Shown: positions 1 to 6,042 of the stretch, piece by piece
How the letters are laid out: each line of letters begins with the position of its first letter
Numbering within the stretch: position 1 is the stretch's first letter
Assembly (NCBI GenBank): GCA_023391775.1
Contig: JAEWAG010000421.1
Location: forward strand, 1-9,890
Origin: Pseudomonadota bacterium
Lineage (GTDB): Bacteria; Pseudomonadota; Gammaproteobacteria; Xanthomonadales; Xanthomonadaceae
Reading direction: 5' to 3'
DNA length: 9,890 nucleotides
Notes under the pieces: model-generated
Databases searched by the model: none
Told to the model about the DNA's origin: nothing
The model's input: only the letters and a program-made list of their open reading frames with translations
Translations under genes and position numbers: made by a program

Positions 1-158
1 CCGGTGAACTGCTCCACCAGGTGCGGCAGCACCGGGATGATCACGCCGAAGGACAGCACGTCGATCAGCACGGTGATGAAGATGAAGACCAGCGCGGCCT
101 TGCGCCGCCCGGACGCGGGTTGGTCCACGGGCTGATTACCGGAGGAAGGGTGCGGCAT
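1..158 (-). CDS. MFS transporter, TetA/TCR-like, N-terminal part only
   Basis: This is the first 52 codons of a gene that runs off the left edge. The translation has a polar N-terminus of about 20 residues ending in a basic GRRK stretch. A hydrophobic helix follows (AALVFIFITVLIDVLSFGV), then IIPVLPHLVEQFT. The Asp inside the first helix, followed by a Gly and a PVLP turn, is the usual start of drug:H+ antiporters of the tetracycline-resistance (TCR/Tet) group of the Major Facilitator Superfamily, which are inner-membrane exporters. The ATG at 158-156 overlaps the TAA stop of the upstream transglycosylase by one base (TAATG), so translation is probably coupled to it. No good Shine-Dalgarno is visible apart from a weak GGCGG. 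The family call is fairly safe. The substrate cannot be told from this fragment, and in Xanthomonadaceae such proteins are often chromosomal transporters without proven tetracycline resistance. Confidence 0.8.
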   Translation of the reverse strand, partial: MPHPSSGNQPVDQPASGRRKAALVFIFITVLIDVLSFGVIIPVLPHLVEQFT

Positions 159-1372
159 TATCCGCCCGCGGCGGCCGGCACGGTGGTGGCACGCTGCAGT
201 GCCTGCAGGATGCGCTGGCCGGCGCGGCCGTCGGCCGGGCTGATGCCGAGCCGCTGCTGCTCGTCGCGGATGGCGCGGCGGGTATTGGTGCCGATCATGC
301 CGTCCACCTCGCCGATGTCGTGGCCGCGCGCCAGCAGCAGCGCCTGCAGTTGGCGCCGTTGCGCCCGCGACAGGCCGGGGTCGTCGGTGGGCCAGGGCGT
401 GGCCAGGCCGGTGCCGCCGCGCAGGCGGTCGGCGAGGGTGGCGATCGCCAGCGCATAGCTCTCGGCGGCGTTGTAGGAGTAGATCGCGTCGTAGTTGCGG
501 AACACCAGGAAGGCCGGCCCGGCCTTTCCGGCCGGCAGCAGGATGGCGCTGCGCGCCGCCGAGGGCGTGATCGCGCTGCCGTCGATGCGGGTCACGCCGC
601 GGGCCACCCAGTCCGACAGCGGACGGCGGCTGGTACGTCCGGCCAGCGCGGCGTCGAAACCGGCCGGAAGGCGCACCTCGTAGCCCCAGGGCTGCCCGCT
701 CTGCCAGCCGCTGCGCTTGAGGTAGTTGGCGGTGGAAGCCAGCGCGTCGGGAATGCTGCCGACCAGGTCACGACGGCCGTCGCCATCGCCGTCCACCGCG
801 ATGCGCGCATAGGTGCTGGGCATGAACTGGGTGTGGCCGAACGCGCCGGCCCAGGAGCCGGTGATGGCCGGATCGCGGAGGTCCCCGTCCTGCAGCAGCT
901 CCAGCAGGGCCAGCAGCTCGCCGCGGAAGAAATCCTGGCGCCGGCCCATGCAGGCCAGCACCGACAGCGACTGCAGCAGCGGGCGCTTGCCATGCACGCG
1001 GCCGTAGTCGCTTTCAACGCCCCACACCGCCACCACGGTCTCCGGGTCCACCCCGTACTGTGCGGAGACCCTGGCGAGCAGGTCGCGATGGGTCTCGAGC
1101 ATGGCCAGCCCGTCGGCCACGCGCTCCTGGTCCACCAGCCCGGCCAGGTAATCCCAGATCGGGGTGGTGAACTCGGGCTGGGCGTCGAGCAGGGCCAGTA
1201 CGGACAGGTCGGGGGTGATGCCGGCCATGTAGCGGTCGAAATCCGCCGCCGGGATGCCGCGCGCGGCGGCCTGCGGCTTGAGCCGCCCGGCCACGCAGGT
1301 GTCGTAGGCGGCATCGGCCTGCGCAATGGCCGGTACCAGCAGCAGGGGCAGGAGGAAGGCGGCAGCTCTCAT
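158..1372 (-). CDS. mltB: Lytic murein transglycosylase, MltB/SltB type
   Basis: Predicted periplasmic enzyme of 404 residues that cleaves the MurNAc-GlcNAc bond of peptidoglycan, giving 1,6-anhydro-MurNAc ends. Residues 1-19 are a signal peptide (MRAAAFLLPLLLVPAIAQA) with an AxA-type signal peptidase I site. There is no lipobox Cys, so unlike E. coli MltB it should be soluble. The SLT_2 domain covers about 20-320. The catalytic Glu is E120 in VWGVESDYG, followed by GAFGHTQFMPST (177-187) and NYDAIYSYNAAESYA (293-307). DGDGDGRRDL (194-203) resembles the Ca-binding loop of Slt35. Residues about 334-392 look like a PG_binding_1 domain (LSRAQRRQLQALL, then GEVDGMIGTNTRRAI). I chose the ATG at 1372 because it opens directly on the signal peptide and has GGA 8 nt upstream; an in-frame ATG at 1381 would add MHV. 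It lies 83 nt after the mutarotase gene, and its TAA overlaps the MFS start. Confidence 0.93.
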   Translation of the reverse strand: MRAAAFLLPLLLVPAIAQADAAYDTCVAGRLKPQAAARGIPAADFDRYMAGITPDLSVLALLDAQPEFTTPIWDYLAGLVDQERVADGLAMLETHRDLLARVSAQYGVDPETVVAVWGVESDYGRVHGKRPLLQSLSVLACMGRRQDFFRGELLALLELLQDGDLRDPAITGSWAGAFGHTQFMPSTYARIAVDGDGDGRRDLVGSIPDALASTANYLKRSGWQSGQPWGYEVRLPAGFDAALAGRTSRRPLSDWVARGVTRIDGSAITPSAARSAILLPAGKAGPAFLVFRNYDAIYSYNAAESYALAIATLADRLRGGTGLATPWPTDDPGLSRAQRRQLQALLLARGHDIGEVDGMIGTNTRRAIRDEQQRLGISPADGRAGQRILQALQRATTVPAAAGG

Positions 1373-1397
1373 CACATGCATCCACGCGGGGTACCCG

Positions 1398-1403
1398 ACT
1401 ATA
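1398..1403 (-). promoter_or_regulatory. Possible -10 element before mltB
   Basis: On the minus strand the gap between the mutarotase gene and mltB holds TATAGT (5 of 6 matches to TATAAT), about 25 nt before the mltB ATG at 1372. This would give a very short leader. I see no matching -35 hexamer at 16-18 nt, so it is a weak call. The element is AT-rich in an otherwise GC-rich gap and follows a hairpin at 1419-1450, which fits a separate mltB-MFS transcription unit. Confidence 0.3.
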
Positions 1404-1418
1404 CGGGCGCCGTGTCGA

Positions 1419-1450
1419 CGCGCTGCAGTACCGGCGCCAATGCAGCCGCG
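1419..1450 (-). terminator. Hairpin after the mutarotase gene, no U-tract
   Basis: Starting 5 nt after the mutarotase stop, the minus-strand RNA can form a 9-bp stem: CGCG plus CTGCA pairing with TGCAG plus CGCG, with one bulged base and a 13-nt loop. No run of U follows, so it is not a classical intrinsic terminator. It could slow polymerase, mark a 3' end after processing, or be chance pairing in GC-rich DNA. Confidence 0.25.
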
Positions 1451-1455
1451 CAGGG

Positions 1456-2397
1456 TTACAGCGGATGCACGCCGATGCACTGCTCCAGCACGTGTTCCGC
1501 GCCGGGGGCCAGCGTCACCAGGTCCGGGCCGGCGTTGGCCGCCTCCACGCACAGGAAGCGGCGCCAGTGCGGGCCGATGTCGGCCATGCCGGCCGCACCG
1601 TCCTGGCCGGGGTTCCACACCACCACGCTGCGGCCGCCCTCGACCTGCAGTTCGATCGCCCGGCCCAGGCCGGGGTCGACCAGGCGGTAGCGGCCGCCGG
1701 CACCGGGGTAGGTGCGGTCGCTGCGGCCCGGGTCGCGCGGTTCGGCCAGGATCCAGTCGCCCCGCTGCCGGTGCGGACGCTGGCCGTCGTTCTTGTCCAG
1801 GTAGGTGCGCCCGGCCAGGCCTTCCACCCGTACGGCGCCGGCGTCGGCCACGGCAAAGTAGTTGTGCAGGGCCTCGGTGATCACCACCGGCGCGGTGCCG
1901 AGGTTGCGGGTCACCAGCCGCTGCCGCAGCTGGCGGCCGACATGGATCCAGGTATGCACTGCCAGGTCCAGGCCGGAGAGGGCCGGCGCCTCCAGCACAA
2001 CGGTGATGCCGCCGTCCTCCGCGCGTGCCTCGCGCACCGACCAGGGCACGGTACGGACGAAGCCGTGGGACGGCACGTCCATTCCCTGGCCCTGGCGGCC
2101 GAAGAACGGCCAGCACACCGGGGTTCCGCCGCGGATCGGCGTGGGCAGGGGCGCGCGCAGCGGCGACAGCCAGAACACGTCCTGCCCGCCGCGGGGGATG
2201 AAGGACAGCAGCTGCCCGCCGAACAGGCTGATTGCAGCGTCCGCCTCCGTCGTCTGCACCAGAACCGCGTCCAGGCCCTGGAAGCGGCCGGCGGTGACGC
2301 CTGCACAGGCGGTTGCGGCTCCTGCGTCCAGCGCGACCGGCGAATGCTGCAGCCCGGCAAAACCGGCAGGCGTGGAGAAGGGGGTGGGGGTGGTCAC
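1456..2397 (-). CDS. D-hexose-6-phosphate mutarotase (YeaD family)
   Basis: A 313-residue member of the aldose 1-epimerase superfamily, YeaD/YMR099C branch. These cytosolic enzymes interconvert the alpha and beta anomers of glucose-6-phosphate and related hexose phosphates. Visible family motifs are FGGQLLSFIPRGGQDVFWLSP (59-79), GGTPVCWPFFG (90-100), SHGFVR (110-115), TEALHNYF (174-181) and FLCVEAANA (281-289). By the family pattern, H178 and E285 are the likely acid/base pair, and Arg residues such as R115 bind phosphate. The length suits the family (about 290-310). The start is a GTG at 2397 with GGGA 8 nt upstream. No ATG lies near it in frame, and the next Met is at residue 106, inside the fold. 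The gene follows egtD by 89 nt, in which a plausible promoter lies. Nothing in it suggests a link to ergothioneine synthesis; it is probably housekeeping. Confidence 0.9.
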   Translation of the reverse strand: MTTPTPFSTPAGFAGLQHSPVALDAGAATACAGVTAGRFQGLDAVLVQTTEADAAISLFGGQLLSFIPRGGQDVFWLSPLRAPLPTPIRGGTPVCWPFFGRQGQGMDVPSHGFVRTVPWSVREARAEDGGITVVLEAPALSGLDLAVHTWIHVGRQLRQRLVTRNLGTAPVVITEALHNYFAVADAGAVRVEGLAGRTYLDKNDGQRPHRQRGDWILAEPRDPGRSDRTYPGAGGRYRLVDPGLGRAIELQVEGGRSVVVWNPGQDGAAGMADIGPHWRRFLCVEAANAGPDLVTLAPGAEHVLEQCIGVHPL

Positions 2398-2460
2398 GTG
2401 GGGCGTCCCGCGGCACTGGAAGGACCGCCCCGGCCCGTGGGCCGCGACGGCGCGGCCGGC

Positions 2461-2490
2461 ATGATAGCGACCCCCGGACCCGGCGGTCAG
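2461..2490 (-). promoter_or_regulatory. Candidate sigma-70 promoter for the mutarotase gene
   Basis: On the minus strand, CTGACC (2490-2485, 4 of 6 matches to TTGACA, overlapping the egtD stop) is followed after 18 nt by TATCAT (2466-2461, 5 of 6 matches to TATAAT). Transcription would start near 2454, leaving a leader of about 57 nt before the GTG at 2397. The position in the only sizeable gap between egtD and the mutarotase gene supports it; the -35 is mediocre. Confidence 0.42.
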
Positions 2491-3479
2491 CGCCGGCGAC
2501 GCAGCAGGCGCAGGCCGAAGCCCTCCTCCATGCCGCCCCAGCCGTCGACCACCTCCAGCCCGGCGCGCCCGACCAGCGCCTGGAAGGTCGCGTCGCGGTA
2601 CTTGTGGCTGTATTCGACCTGGATGGTGTCGCCCTCGGCGAAGTCGAAGCTGCGTCCGGCCACCCGCACCCGCTGCCGGCGCAGGCTGAGCAGGTGGGTC
2701 TCCACGCGCTCGCGCTCCTCCACGTAGCGCGCCTGGTGGGCGAACCCGCCGAGGTCGAAGTTGGCGTCCAGCTCGCGGTTGATCCGCGCGAGGATGTTGA
2801 GGGTGAACTCGGCGGTGACCCCGGCCGCGTCGTTGTAGGCGGCGTCGATCAGCGCCGCGTCCTTGACCAGGTCGATGCCGACCAGGGCGCGGCCCTGGTC
2901 GCCGATGGTGGCCGCCATCGAGTGCAGCAGTTCCACCGCCTCGGCCACGGTGAAGTTGCCCAGGGTGGAACCGGGGAAGAACACCAGGGTGCGGGCCGGT
3001 GGCCGCATCGGCCGGGGCAGGCGCAGCGGCCGGGTGAAGTCGGCGCACAGCGGCAGCATCGCCACCTCCGGGAAGCGCGGCGCCAGGCGCTCCACGCAGG
3101 CCTCCAGCGCCGCCGGGGAGATCTCCACCGGGGTGTAGGCCAGCGGCTGTTCCAGCGCGTCCAGCAGGCGTTCGGTCTTCAGCCCGCTGCCACTGCCGTA
3201 CTCGACCACGTGCACGTCCGCGCCGACCGCGGCGGCGATCTGCGGCAGGTGCGCGGTCAGCAGGGCCAGCTCCACCCGGGTGGGGTAGTACTCCGGCTGC
3301 CGGGTGATGGATTCGAACAGGGCCGAGCCGCGTGCGTCGTACAGGTACTTGGTGGGCAGGTAGCGCGGGCGCGCGGACAGGCCGGCGAGCACGTCCTCGG
3401 CCAGGCTCGGCGTGCTGACGGCGCTGTTGGCGGTGTGGATGAAAGCGGGGGCGGGGGGAATGACGGCGGCTCCGGTCAA
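2487..3479 (-). CDS. egtD: L-histidine N-alpha-methyltransferase EgtD
   Basis: SAM-dependent cytosolic enzyme that trimethylates histidine to hercynine, the first step of ergothioneine synthesis. With the TTG at 3479 as start it has 330 residues, close to the family length of about 320. Landmarks are LPTKYLYDARGSALFESIT (41-59), PEYYPTR (62-68), the SAM-binding VEYGSGSGLKTE (92-103), FFPGSTLGNF (167-176), AYNDAAGVTAEF (214-225) and VEYSHKY (288-294). By motif alignment to Mycobacterium smegmatis EgtD, the histidine-binding residues are kept: Y64/Y65, N175, Y215, E289 and S291. The proposed TTG overlaps the egtB TGA as TTGA, which suggests coupled translation. No ATG exists at the N-terminus. 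An ATT at 3461 has GGAG 8 nt upstream and would give 324 residues, so the exact start is open. Confidence 0.93.
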   Translation of the reverse strand: MTGAAVIPPAPAFIHTANSAVSTPSLAEDVLAGLSARPRYLPTKYLYDARGSALFESITRQPEYYPTRVELALLTAHLPQIAAAVGADVHVVEYGSGSGLKTERLLDALEQPLAYTPVEISPAALEACVERLAPRFPEVAMLPLCADFTRPLRLPRPMRPPARTLVFFPGSTLGNFTVAEAVELLHSMAATIGDQGRALVGIDLVKDAALIDAAYNDAAGVTAEFTLNILARINRELDANFDLGGFAHQARYVEERERVETHLLSLRRQRVRVAGRSFDFAEGDTIQVEYSHKYRDATFQALVGRAGLEVVDGWGGMEEGFGLRLLRRRR

Positions 3480-4771
3480 TCGCGTGGCAGGTCGCGGGCG
3501 AGGCGCACGCCGGCGAATTGCCAGCGCGCGTGCGGCGGGAAGAAATTGCGGTAGCTGGCACGGATATGCCCGCGCGGGGTGGCGCAGCTGCCGCCCCGCA
3601 GCACGAACTGGCCGCACATGAACTTGGCGTTGTACTCGCCGGTGTCGTCCTGCCACGGCTGAGAACCGGGATACGGCAGGTAGGCGCTGGAGGTCCATTC
3701 CCAGACATCGCCGTACAGCTGCCACGGCCCGGCGCCCTGGGTACTCGCCGGGCGTGGCTCGAACACGCCGTCGTCGGCGAAGTGGCCGTCGGGCGCCAGC
3801 GCGGCGGCGGCGTGTTCCCATTCGGCCTCGGTGGGCAGGCGCGCGCCGGCCCAGCGGGCGTAGGCCTCGGCCTCGAAGTAGCTGAGATGGGCGACCGGGG
3901 CATGCGGATGCAGCACGCGCATGCCACCCAGGGTCCAGCCCTGCTCCAGGCACGGCTCCCAGTACATGGGCCGCTCCCAGCCTTCGGCCTGCACCCGCGC
4001 CCAGCCTTCACTCAGCCACAGGCGCGGGTCGCGATAGCCGCCGTCCTCGACGAAGGCGCGGTACTCGGCATTGGTGACCGGACGACTGCCCAGGGCGTGC
4101 GCTGCCAGCAGCACGCGGTGCGGCGGGGATTCGTTGTCGTAGGCGAAGGCGTCGGCGTCCGGCCAGGGCGGCGCGCCGAGGGTCACCACCTGCTCGCCGG
4201 ACTCGTGCCAGCGCAGCGGTGGCGCCGCGGCGGGGGTGCGCGCGGGATCCTGCAGGTCGGTGCGCCAGGCCGGGTGCAGCGGCTGGCTCCACAGGCCGTG
4301 CTTGATGTCGGTCAGCAGCAACTCCTGGTGCTGCTGCTCATGGTGCAGGCCCAGCTCCAGCCGGCGCAGCTGCGCCGGTGCCAGGCTCGCAGCCTTGAGC
4401 GCGCGCAGCACGCGGGCGTCGACCTGCTCGCGCCAGCCCAGCACCGCGTCCAGCGAGGGCCGCGAGAGCAGGCCGCGACGTGGTCGCGGCTGGCGCGGGC
4501 CCGCACAGTCGTAATAGCTGTTGAACAGGTAATGCCAGTCCGGGCGCAGCGGTTCCACGCCGCCGGCGGCCAGCACGAAATGCTCGAAGAACCAGGTCGT
4601 GTGGGCGAGGTGCCACTTGGCCGGGCTGGCATCGTCCATGCTCTGCAGCATGGCGTCCTCGGGCGACAGCGGTGCGGCCAGGGCGGCGGTGGCCGCGCGC
4701 ACGGCGGCGTAGCGCGCCGCCAGCGCCTGCAGGCCACGGGCGGCGGAATCCAGGGGCAGGGCCAGTTCCAT
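3476..4771 (-). CDS. egtB: Hercynine sulfoxide-forming non-heme iron enzyme EgtB
   Basis: 431-residue iron(II) sulfoxide synthase that joins hercynine to a cysteine-derived thiol using O2, the C-S bond-forming step of ergothioneine synthesis. The N-terminal DinB-like four-helix domain (about 12-155) carries the iron ligands: H57 in WHLAHTTWFFE, and H144 and H148 in HHEQQHQE. The C-terminal FGE-sulfatase (formylglycine-generating enzyme-like) fold (about 190-428) shows TNAEYRAFVEDGGY (233-246), RLPTEAEWEHAA (311-322), YGDVWEWTSS (353-362), LRGGSC (391-396) and NFFPPHARWQFAGVR (409-423). FNSYYD (83-88) holds adjacent tyrosines Y86-Y87, as in Chloracidobacterium-type EgtB, where such a pair is catalytic. 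The ATG at 4771 is the first start after an in-frame TAG, but has no good Shine-Dalgarno. The stop overlaps the egtD start. egtA, egtC and egtE are not adjacent, so the sulfur donor (cysteine or gamma-Glu-Cys) is undecided. Confidence 0.95.
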   Translation of the reverse strand: MELALPLDSAARGLQALAARYAAVRAATAALAAPLSPEDAMLQSMDDASPAKWHLAHTTWFFEHFVLAAGGVEPLRPDWHYLFNSYYDCAGPRQPRPRRGLLSRPSLDAVLGWREQVDARVLRALKAASLAPAQLRRLELGLHHEQQHQELLLTDIKHGLWSQPLHPAWRTDLQDPARTPAAAPPLRWHESGEQVVTLGAPPWPDADAFAYDNESPPHRVLLAAHALGSRPVTNAEYRAFVEDGGYRDPRLWLSEGWARVQAEGWERPMYWEPCLEQGWTLGGMRVLHPHAPVAHLSYFEAEAYARWAGARLPTEAEWEHAAAALAPDGHFADDGVFEPRPASTQGAGPWQLYGDVWEWTSSAYLPYPGSQPWQDDTGEYNAKFMCGQFVLRGGSCATPRGHIRASYRNFFPPHARWQFAGVRLARDLPRD

Positions 4772-4822
4772 CCCGGCACGCTAGCCGCGCCAACATGAGT
4801 ACCGTGTCATCGGTGCGTTATG

Positions 4823-4840
4823 CGGCCGCAGGCGCGGCCG
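4823..4840 (-). terminator. GC hairpin after the ychJ-like gene, no U-tract
   Basis: Five nt after the ychJ-like stop, the minus strand reads CGGCCGC, GCCT, GCGGCCG: a perfect 7-bp GC stem with a 4-nt loop. What follows is CATAACG rather than a U run. It lies in the 74-nt gap before egtB and may partly separate folE-ychJ from egtBD. I found no convincing promoter in the rest of the gap; an ATGACA at 4810-4805 resembles a -35 but lacks a partner. Confidence 0.35.
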
Positions 4841-4845
4841 GCGGC

Positions 4846-5238
4846 TCAGGCGACGTCGCCGTCCACGTAGTACCAGCGGCCGTCCTCGCGCACGAAGCGG
4901 CTCAGCTCGATCATGCGCACGGCGCTGCGGCCGCCGGCGCGGTAGCGGGCCACGAACTCCACTTGGGCCTGGTCGCCGGCCGCACGGTGCGACCTGACCT
5001 GCAGGCCCAGCCAGACCACGCGCAGGCCTTCCGGATCGTCCAGCTCCAGCGACTGCGGGCGGGTGGACGGATGCCAGGTGGCACGCAGGTAGTCAGCCAG
5101 CCCGAGCACGTAGGCGCTGTAGCGCGAGCGCATCAGTGCCAGCGCGTCCGGGGCCGGCTCGCCGGCATGCCAGCGGCCACAGCAGGCGGCATAGGCCGCG
5201 CCGGTGCCACAGGGGCAGTCGCGGGGCGCGTCGGCCAC
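4846..5238 (-). CDS. YchJ-family SEC-C zinc-motif protein
   Basis: 130-residue protein of the UPF0225/YchJ family, whose function is unknown. The N-terminus holds a SEC-C metal-binding motif: CPCG (8-11), then CC (19-20) and a nearby H24, likely to bind one zinc, as in the SecA C-terminal tail. The rest (about 25-130) is the small NTF2-like domain typical of the family, with the signature [18 protein letters not shown] (33-50) followed by TWHPSTRP. The C-terminal half ends [15 protein letters not shown]. coli YchJ is about 150 residues, so this is a slightly shorter form. The start is a GTG at 5238, one base after the folE TGA, with AAGGCAGG ending 7 nt upstream inside folE; no ATG is available. 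Co-translation with folE is likely, but the link between the two functions is unknown. Confidence 0.85.
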   Translation of the reverse strand: MADAPRDCPCGTGAAYAACCGRWHAGEPAPDALALMRSRYSAYVLGLADYLRATWHPSTRPQSLELDDPEGLRVVWLGLQVRSHRAAGDQAQVEFVARYRAGGRSAVRMIELSRFVREDGRWYYVDGDVA

Positions 5239-5239
5239 T

Positions 5240-5833
5240 TCAGCGCCTGCCTTCGATGAAGCGCAGGAACTCGGAGCGGGTGCGCCCGTCCTCGCGGAAC
5301 GCGCCGAGCATGCTGGAGGTGACCATGCTCACCCCGCGCTTGTGCACGCCGCGGGTGGTCATGCATTCGTGCGCGCCGACCACCACCACCGCCACGCCCT
5401 GCGGCTGCAGCACGTCCTGGATGGTGTGGGCGATCTGCGCGGTCATCTTCTCCTGCACCTGGAAGCGGCGCGCATAGGCGTCGACCACGCGGGCCAGCTT
5501 GCTGATGCCCACCACCTTGCCCGCCGGCAGGTAGCCCACGTGCACCCGGCCGATGATCGGGGCCATGTGGTGCTCGCAGTGGCTTTCGTACTCGATGTCG
5601 CGCAGCACGATCATCTCGTCGTATCCGGCGACCTCCTCGAAGGTGCGGGCCAGGTACTCGCGCGGGTCCTCGCGGTAGCCGCTGAACCAGTCGCCATAGG
5701 CTTCCGCCACCCGCCGCGGGGTGTCGAGCAGGCCTTCGCGGGTGGGGTCCTCGCCTGCCCAGCGCAGCAGGACGCGCACGGCCTCCTCGGCCTGTTCCCG
5801 GGTCACCGGGGGATTGGGGACGCTGGAATTCAT
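5240..5833 (-). CDS. folE: GTP cyclohydrolase I
   Basis: 197-residue type I GTP cyclohydrolase. It converts GTP to 7,8-dihydroneopterin triphosphate plus formate, the entry step of tetrahydrofolate (and other pterin) synthesis, as a cytosolic decamer. The zinc ligands are C86 and H89 in SHCEHHMAP and C157 in HECMTTRG. Their 3- and 71-residue spacing equals that of E. coli C110, H113 and C181. H88 and H155 match the catalytic histidines. Other signatures are [16 protein letters not shown] (31-46), [20 protein letters not shown] (109-128) and RGVHKRG (161-167). The ATG at 5833 fits the family N-terminus. The open frame continues upstream to 6004, but that part has no FolE character. The Shine-Dalgarno is weak. 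A TACGAT at 5871-5866 could be a -10, but I see no -35. The next gene starts 1 nt after the stop. The GGDEF-EAL gene is divergent. Confidence 0.96.
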   Translation of the reverse strand: MNSSVPNPPVTREQAEEAVRVLLRWAGEDPTREGLLDTPRRVAEAYGDWFSGYREDPREYLARTFEEVAGYDEMIVLRDIEYESHCEHHMAPIIGRVHVGYLPAGKVVGISKLARVVDAYARRFQVQEKMTAQIAHTIQDVLQPQGVAVVVVGAHECMTTRGVHKRGVSMVTSSMLGAFREDGRTRSEFLRFIEGRR

Positions 5834-5913
5834 CGCGGCGATGCCGTATTTGCCGAGGGGAGGGCATCGTACCCGACCGGCCGGCGCCGGTGGCCGGGCA
5901 CGTCCGGTGGCGC

Positions 5914-5940
5914 TCAAGTTCCGGCACGCGCGGCCGCTCT
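5914..5940 (+). promoter_or_regulatory. Possible FliA (sigma-28)-type promoter before the GGDEF-EAL gene
   Basis: TCAAGTTC (5914-5921) matches the sigma-28 -35 consensus TAAAGTTT at 6 of 8 positions. After exactly 11 nt comes GCCGCTCT (5933-5940), which matches the -10 consensus GCCGATAA at 5 of 8, including the GCCG core. It lies in the divergent gap and would give a leader of about 55 to 95 nt, depending on the start codon. GCCG is common in this GC-rich DNA, so chance is a real possibility. Confidence 0.28.
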
Positions 5941-5986
5941 TTCCGTGACCACATGCCTCCGTGCCGGCGAACAGGCACCGGGGCCA

Positions 5987-5997
5987 GGAGGCGGGAG
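5987..5997 (+). promoter_or_regulatory. Strong Shine-Dalgarno-like site before a TTG at 6004
   Basis: GGAGG (5987-5991) and GGGAG (5993-5997) lie 12 and 6 nt before an in-frame TTG at 6004-6006. The ATG at 6043 has no such site at the right distance. This purine block therefore argues for a TTG start of the GGDEF-EAL gene that adds 13 residues. Confidence 0.4.
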
Positions 5998-6042
5998 CCA
6001 CCATTGCGAGCCACAGGACACATCGCCAGGCTGCGCGAACTG

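Noticed and set aside
320..1690. Plus-strand frames of over 400 codons antisense to mltB, and similar ones at 2313-3554 and 3518-4798
   Set aside because: They are mirror frames of well-identified genes with no domain or start-signal support.
158..2416. A 752-codon open frame on the minus strand extending mltB upstream
   Set aside because: The part before the signal peptide is an Arg/Pro-rich shadow of the mutarotase gene. The signal peptide at 1372 marks the true N-terminus.
1456..4011. An 851-codon open frame on the minus strand joining the mutarotase to sequence across egtD and egtB
   Set aside because: Only the last 313 codons (from the GTG at 2397) match a known fold. The upstream part is Arg/Pro/Gly/Ala-rich out-of-frame translation of egtD and egtB, as expected in GC-rich DNA.
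5866..5871. TACGAT as the folE -10 element
   Set aside because: It matches at 4 of 6 positions with no -35 at 16-18 nt, too weak to list as a promoter.
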